Shown here piece by piece: positions 59,557 through 64,000 of a DNA stretch of 64,000 nucleotides. Source of the stretch: Spirochaetia bacterium UBA5763 (GTDB lineage: Bacteria > Spirochaetota > UBA4802 > UBA5550); NCBI GenBank assembly GCA_002418835.1, contig DIEX01000034.1, positions 96,182 through 160,181 of the forward strand, written 5' to 3'. A program made the position numbers and the translations under genes. Below the pieces are notes generated by a model. The model was given only the letters and a program-made list of their open reading frames with translations, ran no database searches and was not told the DNA's origin. Position 1 is the stretch's first letter. The number at the start of each line of letters is the position of its first letter.

Positions 59557-61509
59557 ATGAAGGGTTCTATCCCTTCTTCAATTTCAGTAATCATTGCCCT
59601 TGTTACTTCCGCAGGATGGTGGTTCAATATACCTTTTCTTACTGCTTTTGGTCACAGCTTTATTCCAATGGCACCTTCAACTTCACTTTTGTTTATGATT
59701 CATGGAATTCTTTCAATATTTTCAATTAAATATAATAATAACAAGATATTTAAATACATCATTCTACAAGTATCTGTATTAATAATTATAATCCTTATTT
59801 TTATTATAATGCATTCCTTCCTGAACGGATTTCCTGACATTGAGAATCTGCTATATCCGGCACCGCCTTCTTTTGGTAATATTTTGGCAGGGAGGATGTC
59901 TCCGCTCACGGCATTTCTTTTTATTATACTTTACCAGTCATTTATTTTGTATTTTTATAAAAACCTCTTACTTTCAGAAATAGTATTTATTTTTTCCCTG
60001 ATAATTCTGTCAACAGGGGGAATTATAATTGTAGGATACTGGTATGGTGTACCGCTGCTTTACGGAAGCAGGTTTATTCCGGTTGCATTACCAACTGCAA
60101 TTTCATTTACATTTACCGGGTGGGCATTGGCCTCAGTTTCTGCCGAAAATTCAAGGATACCTGCAATTATATCAGGAAACACGGTACAGACTGCTATACT
60201 AAAAAATCTATTGCCGGTAATTGTTTTTTTTACTTTCATTGAAAGATGGCTTAATGATATAATACTCTCTGATTTTTATTCATCCTACCCGTTGTTATCC
60301 ACAGCAATAAAAGCAATAACAGTAAGCATCATTATTTGTTTAATCTCCGGAATTATAACCAGGCGTATTGGCATTGATATTGAAGCAGCTGAAACCAGGT
60401 TTAGGATGCTGTTCGAGTGGGCACCGCTGGGTTATCAGTCACTTGATATAGAAGGAAATATTATTGATGTTAATCATGCCTGGTTGGATATGCTCGGTTA
60501 TAAAAAAGATGAAGTATCAGGGCGATGGTTCGGGGATTTTTTACAGCCTGATCAGAGAGAATTATTCAGGTGCAGGCTGATAGAGTTTGTTAAAGAAGGG
60601 ATTGTTAAAGATGTTCTTTTTACTTTTCTTCGTAAAGATGGGGAAAACAGAACCTGTCTGCTTAACGGCAGGGCTGCTTATAATGAAGAAAAAAACTTCA
60701 TTCAGACTCACTGCATTATTATAGATATAACTGAAAAGAAAAAAATTGAAGATGCCATGGCTGACATGAATATTGAGCTTGAAAGAAGAGTTTCAGAAAG
60801 AACATCAGAGCTTAAAAAAGCAAATGATGAACTGGAATCGTTTTCCTACTCGGTATCACATGATCTCAGGGCTCCACTCAGGCATATAAATGGTTTTATG
60901 GAGATGCTCAGGATTGAGCTTGGTGAGCTGCCTGAAGGGAAGGCTTCTCATTATATGGATGTAATCCTAAGATCCTCCAGTAAAATGGGGAAACTCATTG
61001 ATGATCTATTGGCATTTTCTCAGGTTGGCAGAACTGATATCAGGAAGGAGGTTTTTAACCTGAAAAAACTGATAGTGGATGTTATTGATGAAATCAATGA
61101 TGGAAAATATCAATATTCTGTTTTAATAAAAAATGAAGAATTACCGGATATCTGTGCTGACAGATCTCTTATCAAGATAGTTCTAATTAATCTTCTTTCA
61201 AATAGTATCAAGTTCAGCAGTAAAACAGATGTCCCCTCAATACTGATATCGTCTAAACTATCCGGAAATGAGATCATAACTACTGTTTCAGATAACGGTG
61301 CCGGTTTTGATATGCGTTATTACGATAAACTTTTTAAGGTATTTCAGCGGTTACACAGTGACAGCGATTTTGCTGGTACAGGTATTGGGCTGGCAACTGC
61401 ACGTAGAATAATAGAGAAGCATCACGGGAGAATATGGGCAGAAGGAAGACCTGGAGAAGGATCGTTTTTTTATTTTTCACTTCCTACAATAACTTCAGAT
61501 TATAATTGA
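59557..61509 (+). CDS. multi-pass membrane PAS histidine kinase
   Basis: 650 residues with about eight membrane helices (about 1-270; FNIPFLTAFGHSFIPMAPST, an unnamed MASE-like sensor), one PAS (about 285-400, NHAWLDMLGYKKDEVSG), HisKA with SYSVSHDLRAPLRHI (His near 436) and HATPase (about 540-645; DNGAGFD, GTGIGLA). The kinase core is closely related to that of the 52994 protein. No receiver of its own; likely partners are the single-domain receivers around it. Confidence 0.94.
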   Translation: MKGSIPSSISVIIALVTSAGWWFNIPFLTAFGHSFIPMAPSTSLLFMIHGILSIFSIKYNNNKIFKYIILQVSVLIIIILIFIIMHSFLNGFPDIENLLYPAPPSFGNILAGRMSPLTAFLFIILYQSFILYFYKNLLLSEIVFIFSLIILSTGGIIIVGYWYGVPLLYGSRFIPVALPTAISFTFTGWALASVSAENSRIPAIISGNTVQTAILKNLLPVIVFFTFIERWLNDIILSDFYSSYPLLSTAIKAITVSIIICLISGIITRRIGIDIEAAETRFRMLFEWAPLGYQSLDIEGNIIDVNHAWLDMLGYKKDEVSGRWFGDFLQPDQRELFRCRLIEFVKEGIVKDVLFTFLRKDGENRTCLLNGRAAYNEEKNFIQTHCIIIDITEKKKIEDAMADMNIELERRVSERTSELKKANDELESFSYSVSHDLRAPLRHINGFMEMLRIELGELPEGKASHYMDVILRSSSKMGKLIDDLLAFSQVGRTDIRKEVFNLKKLIVDVIDEINDGKYQYSVLIKNEELPDICADRSLIKIVLINLLSNSIKFSSKTDVPSILISSKLSGNEIITTVSDNGAGFDMRYYDKLFKVFQRLHSDSDFAGTGIGLATARRIIEKHHGRIWAEGRPGEGSFFYFSLPTITSDYN

Positions 61510-61581
61510 GAAACAATTATATCATTAAAAATAAAAATATTACTGATAATACAGTAACTTATATACGATAAAGGATGGTCT

Positions 61582-63981
61582 ATGAGTGAAAGTATAATCA
61601 ATAGTCCGGTAAGTATTATTCATATTGAAGATTCACCGGAAGATGCGGAACTGGTTAGACATGTTCTTGAGGAAAACGGTTTTTTATCTATTATCAGGGT
61701 AGTCGCAGATGAAAAAACATTCCGTCAGGAACTTGGGAAAAAAAGGCCGGATGTGATCCTGGCGGATTATAATCTGCCAGGTTACAGTGGTGTTGATGCT
61801 TTAATACTAATCCGTGAAGTTGTCAGGGATATACCGTTTATCTTTGTAACAGGTGCAGTCGGTGAAGAAATGGCTGTTGAAACCCTGAAGCTTGGTGCTA
61901 CTGATTTTATATTGAAAAAGAACCTTCGCAGGCTGCCTCCAGCGATAAGCAGGGCCCTTAATGAAGTTAAAATACTTAAGGATAGAAAAATTCTCTTCAG
62001 TAATTTAAAAAACAGCGAGGAGAATTACCGCACCCTTGTTGATAATTTGCCAGTTGGGGTCTTCAGAAGTTCTGCGGCTCAACCTGGTAAAATTATTCAG
62101 GCTAATAAAGCTGCACTTGCGATGCTTGGTTTTAATTCTATGGATGAAATATCTTCATATCGTGTTGAAGACCTGTATGTGGAACCTGAGGAGCGTGGTG
62201 AAGTGATTGCCGAATTGATCAGGCGGGGGATGCTCAGAAACAGATTGATTGATTTTAGGAAAAAGGATGATGGAATAGTGAATATATCCATTACTGCGTC
62301 AGTTCATTTTAACGCAGAGGGCGTTCCGGAATGGCTTGATGGTATACTTGAAGATGTAACAGATAAAAAAGAAGCGGAAGAGAAGATTGCAGGTTATGTA
62401 AAGTTTCTTGAGACATTGATTGATACAATTAATAATCCGGTTTTTTATAAAGATGTAAATGGCATATACCTCGGATGCAATAATGCTTTTTCTGAAAAGA
62501 TTATAGGGTTACCCAGGAGCAGAATTATAGGTAAGAGTTTATTTGAGCTTAATGAAATTATATCATTAGAGCAGGCAAAACAGTATAATTTTATGGATCA
62601 GAATCTCATTGGATCTCCAGGGCAGCAAGTATATGAAACTGTTGTTAAATGCGCAGATGGTATAAATAGAGATTTTCATTTCAGTAAATCAACATATCCC
62701 GGCCCGGATGGTAAAATAGCCGGTATTGTTGGGATCATGGTCGATATTTCTGAAAGAGTAAAATCAGAGAATGAACTGAGGCGTATCAATGAAGAATTCG
62801 ATACCCTTATTACATCAATGCCAAGCATCATAATCGGGGTATCAGTCAAAGATCGCATAAGGCAGATAAATCCTTATACAGAAAAAATTTTCGGAATAAA
62901 ATCAGAAGAAATATGTAATAAAAGGTTTTTTGAATGCGGCATTAAATGGGATTGGGAGACTGTTTATGAAGGAATCGGAAGCTGTATGTTTGAAGAGAAA
63001 GTTATCCGTATTGATGAATTAAGGTTTACCAATACGGAGGGGAAGGAGGGGATACTTGGCTTAACCATTAATCCGCTTATCAGAAATAATACAATAATTG
63101 AAGGCTTTATCATTCTTGGAAAAGATTTAACAGAACAGAAGATACTTGAAGGGCAGCTCCTTCAATCAAGGAAACTTGAAGCAATAGGGCAGCTTGCAGC
63201 GGGTGTTGCCCATGAGATCAATACACCTCTTCAATATGTGGGGGATAACCTTAAATTTATTAATAAATCATTCACGGGAATACTTAATATATTGGATGTT
63301 TACCAGCGGCTAATAGAATATATTGATTCTAAAGAGAATGAGAATTCTTTAACAAAACAGGTTAATGAGTATAGTCAGCAGATAAAACTTCCGTTTTTGC
63401 TTGAGCAGATGCCAAAAGCTATAGAGCAATCTCTTGAAGGTGTTGATAGAGTTTCCGCCATTGTTCAATCTATGAAATCATTTTCGCATCCCGGCCTCGG
63501 CAGTAAACAGCCGGCAGATATAAATAAATCTATAGAAAATACTGTAATGGTATCAAGAAATGAATGGAAATATGATGCTGAAGTTGTTCTTGAACTGGAT
63601 GAAACCCTGCCGGAAATCCCGTGCCTTGAATCAGAGCTTAACCAGGTGATACTAAATCTGATAATTAATTCAGTCGATGCCATTCATGAGGCACGTGAAA
63701 AAGGTAAAACAGAAAACGGGATAATAAAGATAATCACAAAGCATGATGATAAAGACGCAATAATAATTGTCCAGGACAACGGCACCGGCATTCCCAAAGA
63801 GATCAGGGAGAAAATTTTTGATCCTTTTTTTACAACAAAAGAGGTGGGGAAAGGTACAGGCCAGGGCCTTGCTATTTCATATAATGTAATAGTCGAAAAG
63901 CATGGGGGAATAATGTATGTTGATAGTGAATATGGTAAGAGCACAATTTTTACCATTAAATTACCAAAGACTGATGAGTAG
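61582..63981 (+). CDS. soluble receiver-PAS-PAS-PAS histidine kinase
   Basis: 799 residues: receiver (HIEDSPEDAEL; phospho-Asp in VILADYNLPGYSG near 60; Lys in LKKNLRRLP), three PAS domains (about 145-265, 270-395, 400-520), HisKA with GVAHEINTPLQYV (His near 541) and HATPase (about 665-795; LIINSVDAIHEA, DNGTGIP, GTGQGLA). The kinase core is of the NtrB/HEINTP type, like the 48291 protein. A receiver gene probably follows at 63985. Confidence 0.94.
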   Translation: MSESIINSPVSIIHIEDSPEDAELVRHVLEENGFLSIIRVVADEKTFRQELGKKRPDVILADYNLPGYSGVDALILIREVVRDIPFIFVTGAVGEEMAVETLKLGATDFILKKNLRRLPPAISRALNEVKILKDRKILFSNLKNSEENYRTLVDNLPVGVFRSSAAQPGKIIQANKAALAMLGFNSMDEISSYRVEDLYVEPEERGEVIAELIRRGMLRNRLIDFRKKDDGIVNISITASVHFNAEGVPEWLDGILEDVTDKKEAEEKIAGYVKFLETLIDTINNPVFYKDVNGIYLGCNNAFSEKIIGLPRSRIIGKSLFELNEIISLEQAKQYNFMDQNLIGSPGQQVYETVVKCADGINRDFHFSKSTYPGPDGKIAGIVGIMVDISERVKSENELRRINEEFDTLITSMPSIIIGVSVKDRIRQINPYTEKIFGIKSEEICNKRFFECGIKWDWETVYEGIGSCMFEEKVIRIDELRFTNTEGKEGILGLTINPLIRNNTIIEGFIILGKDLTEQKILEGQLLQSRKLEAIGQLAAGVAHEINTPLQYVGDNLKFINKSFTGILNILDVYQRLIEYIDSKENENSLTKQVNEYSQQIKLPFLLEQMPKAIEQSLEGVDRVSAIVQSMKSFSHPGLGSKQPADINKSIENTVMVSRNEWKYDAEVVLELDETLPEIPCLESELNQVILNLIINSVDAIHEAREKGKTENGIIKIITKHDDKDAIIIVQDNGTGIPKEIREKIFDPFFTTKEVGKGTGQGLAISYNVIVEKHGGIMYVDSEYGKSTIFTIKLPKTDE

Positions 63982-63984
63982 AAT

Positions 63985-64000
63985 ATGAGTTTAAAAATCC
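63985..64000 (+). CDS. possible start of next gene (partial)
   Basis: ATG at 63985, 4 nt after the kinase stop, begins an open frame (Met-Ser-Leu-Lys-Ile) cut by the window edge. The opening suits a receiver protein, but five codons cannot prove it. Confidence 0.3.

Overview
The window is 64 kb of a diderm (Gram-negative type) bacterial chromosome of moderate GC, about 40-45% by eye. Outer-membrane beta-barrels, lipoproteins with lipobox cysteines, sigma-54 control and a very high density of sensory genes are all visible. The mix of 7TMR-DISM kinase, class III cyclase, SpoIIE phosphatases and InlB-repeat lipoproteins would suit a spirochaete or a deltaproteobacterium-like lineage, but no rRNA or other phylogenetic marker is present and the assignment is inference. 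There are about 50 genes, no tRNA or rRNA, no CRISPR array and no insertion sequence. Four short dispersed REP/MITE-like elements are present.

Layout. 0-4.1 kb: a minus-strand operon of a small acidic protein, a fibronectin-III/outer-membrane protein and an Ig-repeat surface lipoprotein. 4.2-7.1 kb: a membrane hybrid kinase ending in a LytTR DNA-binding domain, preceded by a perfect LytTR-like direct repeat. 7.3-11.2 kb: two tandem-duplicated outer-membrane proteins, a Lys-rich exported protein, an acetyltransferase and an unknown exported protein. 11.7-13.9 kb: katG. 14.1-16.6 kb: a sigma-54 activator, palindromic upstream sites, a -24/-12 promoter and a lipoprotein target. 16.7-26.9 kb: SpoIIE phosphatases, a PilZ protein, a four-gene partner-switching operon with a methyltransferase, a divergent GGDEF-EAL protein, a receiver-STAS protein, a STAS protein and a transglutaminase-like protein. 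27-32.9 kb: adenylate cyclase, a coiled-coil membrane protein, an outer-membrane protein, an InlB-repeat lipoprotein and a stand-alone MshEN-like protein. 33-41.2 kb: a NhaD-type antiporter, small membrane and charged exported proteins, an operon of membrane polyferredoxin, ECF sigma factor and FecR-type anti-sigma factor, and a HerA/YjgR-like ATPase. 41.6-46.5 kb: a Cache-PAS-GGDEF-EAL protein and a CZB chemoreceptor. 46.5-47.5 kb: two small related proteins. 47.9-64 kb: an island of ten genes, almost all histidine kinases and receivers, including a CarH-like B12-binding protein with no DNA-binding domain.

How it fits together. Most of the window processes signals and passes them to the cell envelope. 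Three c-di-GMP-related classes are present: GGDEF-EAL enzymes, a PilZ protein and an MshEN-like protein. There is also one class III cyclase, a Ser/Thr partner-switching network, and several receivers without output domains that probably shuttle phosphate between kinases in the last 16 kb. The best candidates for new systems are the partner-switch/methyltransferase operon next to a GGDEF-EAL gene (18.9-24.8 kb), the sigma-54 module with its full set of cis elements (14.1-16.6 kb), the self-contained LytTR kinase circuit (4.2-7.1 kb), and the B12-binding protein embedded in the kinase island (56-57.1 kb).
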